Below are positions 6,384 to 13,283 of a stretch of 32,846 nucleotides of DNA, in pieces. This DNA is from Clostridia bacterium (GTDB taxonomy: Bacteria > Bacillota > Clostridia > UBA1381 > UBA9506): the NCBI GenBank assembly GCA_017407515.1, contig JAFQWH010000031.1:1-32846 (forward strand), read 5' to 3'. Below the pieces are notes generated by a model that was given only the letters and a program-made list of their open reading frames with translations, had not been told where the DNA came from and searched no databases. The translations under genes and the position numbers were made by a program. Positions within the stretch are counted from its first letter, which is position 1; each line of letters opens with the position of its first letter.

Positions 6384-7346
6384 TTGTCAATTCGGTATTC
6401 TGTTGTGATTCCGGTTTATAATGAAGAACCGGTTGTTAAGGAAAGTTACAAACGCCTAAAGGCGGTTATGGAGCAAACCAAAGAAACCTATGAACTGATT
6501 TTCGTCAATGACGGCAGCCGTGACGGGACGGAAGCGATCATCAGTGAGTTATGCGAAATTGATACACATGTTAAGCTCGTCAGCTTTTCCCGGAATTTTG
6601 GTCATCAAACGGCAATTACCGCCGGTATGGACTTATCTTCCGGTCAGGCGGTTGTAGTTATTGATGCAGACCTGCAGGACCCGCCGGAGGTTATTTTAGA
6701 CATGATAGAGAAGTGGAAAGAGGGCTTTGACGTTGTCTACGGTCAGCGGATTAAGAGAAAGGGCGAAACCTTTTTTAAAAAACTGACGGCGAAGTTTTTC
6801 TACCGCACCTTAAAAAGCTTGACTGATGTGGAAATTCCCGTTGACACCGGTGACTTTCGGTTAATTGACAGAAAGGTTTGTGATGTTTTATCTTCCCTGA
6901 CCGAGAAAAACCGCTACGTTCGCGGTCTTGTCAGCTGGGTTGGCTTCCGGCAGACGGCGGTGTACTTTGAACGGCAGGAACGTTTTGCCGGGGAGACGAA
7001 ATATCCCTTTAAGAAAATGGTTAAATTTGCTGTGGATGGGATTACCACTTTTTCTTATAAGCCCCTTAAAATTGCCACCTATTTAGGCTTCTTTTTGTCT
7101 TTTCTGAGCTTTTTATATCTGCTGGTGGTTATCTGGCTGAAACTGTTTACAGATTGGACGGTTTCCGGCTGGGCGTCTATTTTGTCAGTATCTTTGTTCT
7201 TTAACGGTATTGTTCTGATTATGCTGGGCATTATCGGCGAATACATTGGCAGAATTTACGACGAAAGCAAAAACAGACCTCTTTATGTGATTGCAGAAAA
7301 GAAAGGATTTACGGATGAAAAAGAAAAATCTACTACAGATTGTTAA
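6384..7346 (+). CDS. GtrB/DPM1-like polyprenyl-phosphate glycosyltransferase (GT2)
   Basis: The 320-residue enzyme would transfer a sugar from a nucleotide donor to undecaprenyl phosphate at the inner face of the membrane. The GT-A fold starts at VVIPVYNEEPVVKESY. FVNDGSRDGT holds the donor-binding Asp and VVIDADLQDPPE the metal-binding D-x-D. FSRNFGHQTAITAGMDLS and DTGDFRLIDRKV are typical of the GtrB/DPM1 subgroup. Two C-terminal membrane helices (about residues 230-300) anchor it. I chose the TTG at 6384 because GGGAGG lies 8 bases ahead; the GTG at 6375 is inside that site. It overlaps the GtrA-family gene by 32 bp, the usual pairing for lipid-linked sugar transfer. The leader is the palindrome-rich region 5913-6308. 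Confidence 0.9.
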   Translation: MSIRYSVVIPVYNEEPVVKESYKRLKAVMEQTKETYELIFVNDGSRDGTEAIISELCEIDTHVKLVSFSRNFGHQTAITAGMDLSSGQAVVVIDADLQDPPEVILDMIEKWKEGFDVVYGQRIKRKGETFFKKLTAKFFYRTLKSLTDVEIPVDTGDFRLIDRKVCDVLSSLTEKNRYVRGLVSWVGFRQTAVYFERQERFAGETKYPFKKMVKFAVDGITTFSYKPLKIATYLGFFLSFLSFLYLLVVIWLKLFTDWTVSGWASILSVSLFFNGIVLIMLGIIGEYIGRIYDESKNRPLYVIAEKKGFTDEKEKSTTDC

Positions 7347-7785
7347 ATTCGGCTTTGTAGGCCTTTTGAATACCTTAATTGATTATGGAATGTTTTTTCT
7401 GTTCTTTTCACTTTTTAGGCTTGATAAAAACATTGCTCAGGTTTTAGCCACCTTGCTTGCTATGACCAACAGCTATCTTGTAAACCGTTATTGGACTTTT
7501 GAAAAATCGGGAAACATTCAGGGGGGAGAAATCGGGCGGTTTATCATTGTCAACATTTTATCTTTGATTACAACCCTTTTATGTTTGAATTTGTTTTACG
7601 ATGTTTTAGGTCTTCACAATTTGGCAAATTATCTGCTTATCCTTTGTCAAATTCCTTTTTCTCTTGGGGACGATTTGGGGGTTTTCTTCTGCAAAATCCT
7701 TGCGATGCCCTTTTCCCTGGCGGTTAATTTTATGGGAAACAGACTGTGGGTTTTTCGTGAAAAAAATAAGAAAAAAACAGCGTGA
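7315..7785 (+). CDS. GtrA-family membrane protein
   Basis: This 156-residue protein has four predicted membrane helices and the GtrA-family start FVGLLNTLIDYGMFFLF. It also has the conserved TNSYLVNRYWTF segment and a closing NFMGNRLWVFRE. GtrA proteins are thought to flip polyprenyl-phosphate sugars made by the neighbouring GtrB enzyme, so that the sugar reaches the outer face for attachment to a wall polymer or glycan. The ATG at 7315 has AAAGGA seven bases ahead; the upstream in-frame ATG at 7291 lacks such a site. The 32-bp overlap with the glycosyltransferase suggests coupled translation. No acceptor-specific GtrC-type gene is nearby. Confidence 0.88.
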   Translation: MKKKNLLQIVKFGFVGLLNTLIDYGMFFLFFSLFRLDKNIAQVLATLLAMTNSYLVNRYWTFEKSGNIQGGEIGRFIIVNILSLITTLLCLNLFYDVLGLHNLANYLLILCQIPFSLGDDLGVFFCKILAMPFSLAVNFMGNRLWVFREKNKKKTA

Positions 7786-7819
7786 ATTTTGTCGAAAAAA
7801 TGTTTTTATGTAAACAAAG

Positions 7820-7927
7820 TTATCAACAGTTTTTAACTGTTTTTATGTTAAAAACCTAAGAGGAATGGCGGTTTTATGCGAAAAAATCTTAAAAAACTGT
7901 TAATAACCCTGTGGATAATGTTAATAA
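7820..7927. promoter_or_regulatory. Cluster of DnaA-box-like 9-mers
   Basis: One perfect DnaA box, TGTGGATAA (7910-7918, TTATCCACA on the minus strand), is flanked by TGTTAATAA at 7898-7906 and 7919-7927. TTATCAACA in the opposite orientation lies at 7820-7828. The three variants differ from TTATNCACA at one position each. They lie in the AT-rich 275-bp gap ahead of pyrH, which has no gene. The role is unknown: DnaA-dependent regulation or titration is possible. Confidence 0.5.
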
Positions 7928-8009
7928 CTTCGCTTGTCTTGTAATGTGCTTTTCGGTATTATGTTAAGCGTTTTACGGTTTTTAAAATCTATATTTTTTG
8001 TAATACTAC

Positions 8010-8038
8010 TTGAATCTTTATAGAAAACACGATATAAT
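8010..8038 (+). promoter_or_regulatory. Sigma-A promoter of the pyrH cluster
   Basis: TTGAAT (8010-8015), 17 bp and TATAAT (8033-8038) stand 50 bp ahead of the pyrH start codon. This is the best promoter before the 15-kb co-directional cluster. Confidence 0.7.
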
Positions 8039-8087
8039 TAAATAGATACAATATAATCAAATGCCAATAGGTTTATGGAGGGTACCA

Positions 8088-8798
8088 ATGACAAAGCGAT
8101 ATAAACGAATTTTACTGAAAATCAGCGGCGAAGCTCTTGCCGGTAGCAAAGGTACGGGTCTTGATTTTGAAACCTTAGAAAACATTGCCAAGGTTGTTAA
8201 GGAATGTAACGATGCCGGCGTTCAGATTGCCATTGTTGTAGGTGGCGGCAACTTCTGGAGAGGTCGTTCCGGCGGTAACATGGATAGAACCCGTGCTGAC
8301 CATATGGGTATGCTGGCAACGGTTATTAACTCTCTTGCTATGCAGAGTGCTTTAGAGGCTGTGGGTGTTCCTGCCAGAGTGCAGACGGCCATTGAAATGC
8401 GTCAGATTGCAGAGCCCTATATTCGTGGCAAGGCTGACCGTCATATGGAAAAAGGCAGAGTTGTTATTTTCGGTTGCGGAACCGGTAACCCCTTCTTCTC
8501 AACAGATACAGCAGCGGCACTCAGAGCTGTGGAAATTGATGCTGAGGCAATTTTCCTTGCCAAAAAGGTTGACGCGGTTTACGACAGTGACCCGGCGAAG
8601 AACCCCAACGCAAAGCGTTTTGAAAGCTTGAGCTATATCGAAGTGTTAAATAAGGGTTTGGGCGTTATGGATTCAACAGCTACCTCCCTTTGTATGGATA
8701 ATAACATTCCGATTTTAGTGTTCGGAATTGATGACCCTCAGAATATTATTCGTGTTTTAGAGGGCGAAAAAATCGGAACGATTGTATCAAACGGATAA
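8088..8798 (+). CDS. pyrH: Uridylate (UMP) kinase
   Basis: The 236-residue enzyme phosphorylates UMP to UDP with ATP, feeding RNA, wall precursor and CTP synthesis. It is an amino-acid-kinase-fold protein: LLKISGEAL binds phosphate near the N-terminus, [10 protein letters not shown] (about residues 50-59) and [15 protein letters not shown] follow. [19 protein letters not shown] is the PyrH-specific nucleotide loop, and [11 protein letters not shown] contacts ATP. The ATG at 8088 has GGAGGG six bases upstream; the in-frame ATG at 8061 has none. frr follows by 27 bp, the conserved bacterial order. Expression may respond to the promoter at 8010-8038 and the DnaA-box-like cluster before it. Confidence 0.96.
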   Translation: MTKRYKRILLKISGEALAGSKGTGLDFETLENIAKVVKECNDAGVQIAIVVGGGNFWRGRSGGNMDRTRADHMGMLATVINSLAMQSALEAVGVPARVQTAIEMRQIAEPYIRGKADRHMEKGRVVIFGCGTGNPFFSTDTAAALRAVEIDAEAIFLAKKVDAVYDSDPAKNPNAKRFESLSYIEVLNKGLGVMDSTATSLCMDNNIPILVFGIDDPQNIIRVLEGEKIGTIVSNG

Positions 8799-8825
8799 AA
8801 CAGAACAGAAAGGAAGTATCAGACT

Positions 8826-9371
8826 ATGTATGAAGAAGTAAAAACAAAAATGGATAAGGCAATTCGTGCCTTGGAAAATGACTATGCAGCAATCCGTGCA
8901 GGCCATGCCAATCCTGCACTCTTAGACAAAATAACAGTAGATTATTACGGAACAGCAACCCCCATTCCCCAGGTTGGTACCGTTTCTGTACCTGAAGCAA
9001 GAATGCTGGTGGTTCAGCCTTGGGACGCTTCTATTTTAGGTGACATCGAAAAGGCAATTTTAAAGTCTGACTTGGGGTTGACTCCCAACAATGACGGTAA
9101 AGTTATTCGCATTAACTTCCCGGCACTCACCGAGGAACGCCGTAAAGACCTTGGCAAGAGCATCTCCAAGCGTGCTGAAGAAGCTAAGGTTGTTATTCGT
9201 GGCGTTCGTCGCGATGCTTTAGAATCCTTTAAAGCTCAGAAGAAGCAGGGCGAAATTACGGAAGATGATTTAAAGCAGGCAGAGACCGATGTTCAGAAGC
9301 TGACAGACCAGTATATTAAGGACATTGACGGTATTGCAGCTAAAAAAGATAAGGAAATTATGGAAATCTAA
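8826..9371 (+). CDS. frr: Ribosome recycling factor
   Basis: The 181-residue protein, with EF-G, splits the post-termination ribosome so its subunits can be reused. The length is close to the usual 185. Family features are present: an N-terminal helix with RALENDYAAIRAGHANPALLDK, the domain II segment VDYYGTATPIPQVG, and the conserved INFPALTEERRKDLGK. The C-terminal helix ends in DKEIMEI. AGAAAGGAAG precedes the ATG. It lies between pyrH and uppS with short gaps (27 and 10 bp) and is almost certainly co-transcribed with them. Confidence 0.97.
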   Translation: MYEEVKTKMDKAIRALENDYAAIRAGHANPALLDKITVDYYGTATPIPQVGTVSVPEARMLVVQPWDASILGDIEKAILKSDLGLTPNNDGKVIRINFPALTEERRKDLGKSISKRAEEAKVVIRGVRRDALESFKAQKKQGEITEDDLKQAETDVQKLTDQYIKDIDGIAAKKDKEIMEI

Positions 9372-9381
9372 GGGGATTTTT

Positions 9382-10134
9382 ATGTTTAATATCTTTAAAC
9401 GGGGTATTGACAAAAAGCTTTTGCAGGAAGTTGACCCCGCTAATCTGCCCCGCCATGTGGGCATTATTATGGACGGGAACGGCCGTTGGGCAGAAAAACG
9501 AGGCCTGCCTCGCACAGCCGGACACCGTGCCGGAGCTCAGAACCTTAAAACCATTACGGAGTTTGCCGGTCAGATGGGAATTCCTTACATAACAGCCTAT
9601 GCCTTCAGTACGGAAAACTGGAAACGCCCCAAAGAAGAGGTAGATGCCTTAATGCAGCTCCTTTTAGATTATCTGCGGGACAAAGACCAGCTTGCCGGCA
9701 AAAACGTTACCATTCGTGTAATTGGTGACCGGAGTGCTTTATCTGACGAGATTAACCGCGAGATTGATGTGATTGAAGATTACACAAAAGACCGTGACGG
9801 TATGGTTTTATATCTTGCTATCAATTATGGTGGACGGCAGGAGATTGTCCGCGGGGTGAACAATCTTTGCAGGAGGGTGCAACAGGGCGAATTAGAACCC
9901 GGCGATGTAACAGAAGCAATGCTCTCAGCTGAGGTTTATACCCGGGACGTGCCGGAGGCAGATTTAATTATCCGCCCCAGCGGAGAGTTGAGACTGTCAA
10001 ACTTCCTTCTTTGGCAGTCGGCTTACAGTGAATTCTGGTTTTCAGATATTAACTGGCCGGATTTTAGCACAAAAGATTTTACTCAGGCCATTTTAGACTA
10101 TCAAAACAGAAACAGACGGTTTGGTGGCAGGTAA
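9382..10134 (+). CDS. uppS: Isoprenyl transferase (undecaprenyl diphosphate synthase)
   Basis: The 250-residue cis-prenyltransferase condenses farnesyl diphosphate with isopentenyl diphosphate units to make undecaprenyl diphosphate, the lipid carrier for peptidoglycan and surface glycans. HVGIIMDGNGRWAEKRGLPR carries the catalytic Asp near residue 30. AYAFSTENWKRP and RPSGELRLSNFLLWQSAYSE are the other signature segments; the latter usually reads RTSGE-x-R, so the Thr-to-Pro change is a small variation. The ATG at 9382 has AAGGGGA ahead; the longer frame from 9325 overlaps frr. The carrier it makes is the expected substrate of the GtrB/GtrA pair upstream. Confidence 0.95.
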   Translation: MFNIFKRGIDKKLLQEVDPANLPRHVGIIMDGNGRWAEKRGLPRTAGHRAGAQNLKTITEFAGQMGIPYITAYAFSTENWKRPKEEVDALMQLLLDYLRDKDQLAGKNVTIRVIGDRSALSDEINREIDVIEDYTKDRDGMVLYLAINYGGRQEIVRGVNNLCRRVQQGELEPGDVTEAMLSAEVYTRDVPEADLIIRPSGELRLSNFLLWQSAYSEFWFSDINWPDFSTKDFTQAILDYQNRNRRFGGR

Positions 10135-10157
10135 TGCCTCATTCAGAGAAACTTTCG

Positions 10158-10193
10158 GAGCTAACAGCCGGCAGATATGCCTCCTGTTAGCTC
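10158..10193 (+). other. Long perfect hairpin between uppS and cdsA
   Basis: GAGCTAACAG (10158-10167) pairs with CTGTTAGCTC (10184-10193), and GGCA (10170-10173) pairs with TGCC (10178-10181) across a GATA loop, leaving a CC/TC internal bulge. No T-run follows, so it does not look like a terminator. It may be an RNA-processing or stability element between two genes of the same transcript. Confidence 0.65.
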
Positions 10194-10224
10194 TGGTAAT
10201 ACATTGGCGAAAGGAGCGACCTTT

Positions 10225-11052
10225 GTGTCAAAATTACGAGCACGTGTAACGAGTGGTTTAATCGGTGCGGCTTTGGTTCTGATTGTTGTTTTTTCATCAG
10301 CGGAAGTTTTTCATGCAGCAATTGCAATTGCTTGCTTTATTGCTCTTTATGAACTGCACAGAACCTTTGATCAGCAAAAGAAATGGCAGATAGTTATTAT
10401 AAACTATCTGTTTGCGTTAATTTTTTTACTGACGCCGTTGTTTTCGTCGGTCTCACAAAAAGAACTGATAACCTTTCTGTTTGTGAGTTATTTAATGATA
10501 CTTTTAATCTGCTCGGTTTTGTTTCATGACACCGTTAAGTTTTCCGATGTCAGCCGGTCTTTCTTTAGTTTGGCGTATAGCGTTCTGCTTCCCTTGCACC
10601 TGATTTATATCCGCAATATGAATGATGGGCTTGCCTTAGTGTTTTTGGTGTTTATCGGTGCCTGGATGCCGGATATTTTCGCTTATTTTTCCGGTTGCCT
10701 TTTGGGAAAACATAAGCTGATTCCTAATGTTAGCCCCAATAAAACCATAGAGGGTGCGGTGGGTGCTGTAGTTGGTGCTGTGGCTATGTTTGCTCTTTAT
10801 GGCTTTATTTTATCTTTCTTCTTTCACTATACGGTGAATTACTGGATTTTACTGTTTTTATCTCTGCTGTGCGGCGTGGCGTCCCAGTTTGGTGACCTGG
10901 CGGCATCGGTGATTAAAAGGGAAACCGGCAAAAAAGATTTCGGTAACTTAATTCCCGGTCATGGCGGCATTATTGACAGAATGGACAGCTTAATTTTTAT
11001 CGCTCCCTTGACTTATTACTTTTTACTGTTTTTTGAGGTTATTTGCAAATGA
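10225..11052 (+). CDS. cdsA: Phosphatidate cytidylyltransferase (CDP-diglyceride synthase)
   Basis: The 275-residue membrane enzyme converts phosphatidic acid and CTP to CDP-diacylglycerol, the precursor of anionic phospholipids. About seven or eight hydrophobic helices span the protein. The C-terminal signature is intact: PNKTIEGAVGA, then VIKRETGKKDFGNLIPGHGG and IIDRMDS. I chose the GTG at 10225 because AAAGGAG is 8 bases ahead and the protein then begins MSKLRARVTSGLIG; the earlier frame from 10177 runs through the intergenic hairpin's right arm. Its stop overlaps the dxr start (ATGA). Confidence 0.94.
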   Translation: MSKLRARVTSGLIGAALVLIVVFSSAEVFHAAIAIACFIALYELHRTFDQQKKWQIVIINYLFALIFLLTPLFSSVSQKELITFLFVSYLMILLICSVLFHDTVKFSDVSRSFFSLAYSVLLPLHLIYIRNMNDGLALVFLVFIGAWMPDIFAYFSGCLLGKHKLIPNVSPNKTIEGAVGAVVGAVAMFALYGFILSFFFHYTVNYWILLFLSLLCGVASQFGDLAASVIKRETGKKDFGNLIPGHGGIIDRMDSLIFIAPLTYYFLLFFEVICK

Positions 11053-12212
11053 TGAACTTGACAATTCTGGGTTCTACCGGCTCCATCGGCACGCAGGCCT
11101 TAGAGGTTGTAACGGCTATGGGAAATATCCGCATTCGTGCTTTGGGTGCAGGTAGAAATATTACGCTGCTGGAAGAACAAATTCGCTGTTTTCACCCTCG
11201 GTATGCCTGTGTGGCAGACGAGGCTCTGGCGGCAGAACTGAAGCTGAAGGTGGCAGACACCGACACGGAGGTTTTGTCCGGCGAAGCGGGTATGGTGTTT
11301 TTAGCAGAAGAACCCGGCAGCGATACGGTTTTGGGTGCAATTGTTGGTTTTGCGGGCCTTGTTCCCTCGCTGGCGGCGGCTCGTGCCGGAAAACGACTGG
11401 CTCTTGCCAACAAAGAAACCTTAGTTTCCGGCGGAGACTTGGTTAGAGAGGCTTTGGCTTCCTCAGGTGGGGAAATGATTCCTGTGGATAGTGAGCATAG
11501 TGCCGTATTCCAATGCCTGGAAGCGGTTTCTGCATCCCGGCGAGAGGCTGAGGTTAAGAGAATTATCCTGACGGCGTCCGGCGGTCCTTTTGCAGGCAAA
11601 AAGCGGGCGGAGCTGTCGGCGATTACCCCTGAGGCAGCTTTAAAACACCCGAACTGGGATATGGGTGCTAAAATTACCATTGATTCTGCAACACTGATGA
11701 ATAAAGGGCTGGAGGTTTTAGAAGCCGCACAGCTTTTTTGTGTTTCTGCCGATAAAATTGATGTGGTGGTGCACCGGCAAAGCATTGTGCACTCCATGAT
11801 TGAACTGACAGACGGTGCGGTTTTAGCTCAGATGGGCGTGCCGGATATGAAACTGCCCATTCAGTATGCTCTGACCTATCCTGAGCGTAAACCAATGCAG
11901 AACAACGAGCTAAACCTTGCAAAAGTGGGCACGCTGACCTTTGAAGAACCGGATTTAGAGACCTTCCGGTGCCTTGCTCTTGCGTATGAGGCGGCAAAAG
12001 TAGGGTATACTATGCCTTGTGTCTTAAACGGGGCCAATGAAGTAGCGGTATCTTTGTTCCTGCAGAAAAAAATTGGCTTTTTAGAAATTGCAGAGGTGAA
12101 CGAATGGGTGATGCAGGCACATAGTGTTGTGATGCATCCTACGGTATCAGATATTATTGAAGCTGACCGCTGGGCTCGTGAAACAGCCCTTTCCTATTTT
12201 GAAAAGAAATAG
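11049..12212 (+). CDS. dxr: 1-deoxy-D-xylulose 5-phosphate reductoisomerase
   Basis: The 387-residue enzyme carries out the committed step of the MEP isoprenoid pathway, turning DXP into 2-C-methyl-D-erythritol 4-phosphate with NADPH. The N-terminal Rossmann motif LGSTGSIGTQALEV binds NADPH. ALANKETLV, PVDSEHSAVFQCL, LTASGGPF and DSATLMNKGLEVLEA carry metal and substrate-binding residues, including the Asp and Glu of DSEHS and the flexible-loop region. The start is ATG 11049, or ATG 11052 directly after it; the first overlaps the cdsA stop. Isopentenyl units from this pathway feed UppS in the same cluster. Confidence 0.95.
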   Translation: MMNLTILGSTGSIGTQALEVVTAMGNIRIRALGAGRNITLLEEQIRCFHPRYACVADEALAAELKLKVADTDTEVLSGEAGMVFLAEEPGSDTVLGAIVGFAGLVPSLAAARAGKRLALANKETLVSGGDLVREALASSGGEMIPVDSEHSAVFQCLEAVSASRREAEVKRIILTASGGPFAGKKRAELSAITPEAALKHPNWDMGAKITIDSATLMNKGLEVLEAAQLFCVSADKIDVVVHRQSIVHSMIELTDGAVLAQMGVPDMKLPIQYALTYPERKPMQNNELNLAKVGTLTFEEPDLETFRCLALAYEAAKVGYTMPCVLNGANEVAVSLFLQKKIGFLEIAEVNEWVMQAHSVVMHPTVSDIIEADRWARETALSYFEKK

Positions 12213-12238
12213 ACTCGGGAAAGCTCAAAGGAGGCAGT

Positions 12239-13270
12239 ATGACAACCATTTGGACTGCGATTGCAGCAATCTTGATTTTTTGTATTTTAATTTTTGTTCA
12301 TGAATTCGGTCATTTTCTGTCCGCGAAACTTTTGGGCATTCGTGTTCATGAATTTGCTATTGGTATGGGACCGAAACTGTTCGGAAAGAAAAAGGGAGAC
12401 ACCCTGTATTCCGTTCGTATACTTCCCATAGGTGGCTTTTGTGCCTTAGAGGGGGAGGACACCTCCTCGGAGGATGAAAAAGCCTTAAGCAACAAGCCCG
12501 CATGGGTGAAACTGATTGTTATGGCTTCCGGCTCTTTTATGAATCTCCTCCTTGGCTTTATCTTGCTTTTATGCTTATACGGAACAGCCAAACAGATTGT
12601 TGTTCCCCAGGTGGCAACGGTTGCACCGGGGAGTGCGGCTGAAGTCAGCGGGATTTTGCCCGGTGACGAAATTGTGAAATTAGATGGCAATCGGATTCAT
12701 ATAGCGAGTGATTTATATTGGGTAAAATCCCGACTGACAGACAGAAACACGGAAATTGTTGTTCGCCGTGATGGTGTGAATCATACTCTTTCTATCTCTC
12801 CGGAAAAAACCGATTCAGATTATAGCTTAGGTGTCGCCTTAACGCCTCAGAAAAACAACTTTTTCCTGACGGTAAAGACCGGTACTTATACAACAGTGTT
12901 TTACGCCCGAGTGATTCTGGAAACCCTTCTTGATTTGCTGCGGGGCAACATCGGCCTTTCCAGCATGTCAGGCCCTGTGGGCATCGTTTCGGAAATCGGT
13001 TCTGCCGTCAAGGAAACAACACAGTCCGGCTGGGTTGGCTTTTTAAGCCTTCTGCAGCTTACGATTTTACTGACAATTAACCTGGGAATTTTCAATCTTT
13101 TGCCCATTCCGGCTTTAGACGGGGGACGGATTTTCTTTGTGTTAATCGAAATGATTCGCAGAAAACCGTTGCCGCCGGAAAAAGAGGGAATGGTGCATAT
13201 GATTGGCTTTGCCCTTTTAATTTTGCTTTCGCTTTTTATCGCGTATATTGACGTTTTGCGGCTGATATAG
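12239..13270 (+). CDS. rseP: Site-2 protease family zinc metalloprotease (RseP/RasP)
   Basis: The 343-residue intramembrane protease cuts membrane-spanning proteins, such as anti-sigma factors, after a first external cut. The zinc motif HEFGH is at residues 21-25 in the first helix. The third zinc ligand is in NLLPIPALDGG near residue 300. A PDZ domain occupies about residues 120-195 (VAPGSAAEVSGILPGDEIVKLDG). SMSGPVGIVSEIG is the conserved segment before the third helix. AAAGGAGG stands only four bases before the ATG, a short spacing. In many Clostridia ispG follows; here mutL does. Confidence 0.94.
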   Translation: MTTIWTAIAAILIFCILIFVHEFGHFLSAKLLGIRVHEFAIGMGPKLFGKKKGDTLYSVRILPIGGFCALEGEDTSSEDEKALSNKPAWVKLIVMASGSFMNLLLGFILLLCLYGTAKQIVVPQVATVAPGSAAEVSGILPGDEIVKLDGNRIHIASDLYWVKSRLTDRNTEIVVRRDGVNHTLSISPEKTDSDYSLGVALTPQKNNFFLTVKTGTYTTVFYARVILETLLDLLRGNIGLSSMSGPVGIVSEIGSAVKETTQSGWVGFLSLLQLTILLTINLGIFNLLPIPALDGGRIFFVLIEMIRRKPLPPEKEGMVHMIGFALLILLSLFIAYIDVLRLI

Positions 13271-13283
13271 AAAGGATAAAACC

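Noticed and set aside
7820-7927. Chromosomal replication origin
   Set aside because: dnaA, dnaN and other origin genes are absent and only four boxes are seen, three of them imperfect; I keep it as a box cluster only.
11192-11797. 201-codon frame antisense to dxr
   Set aside because: It is a shadow of a well-supported gene, with low-complexity Ser/Ala-rich composition and no recognisable family.
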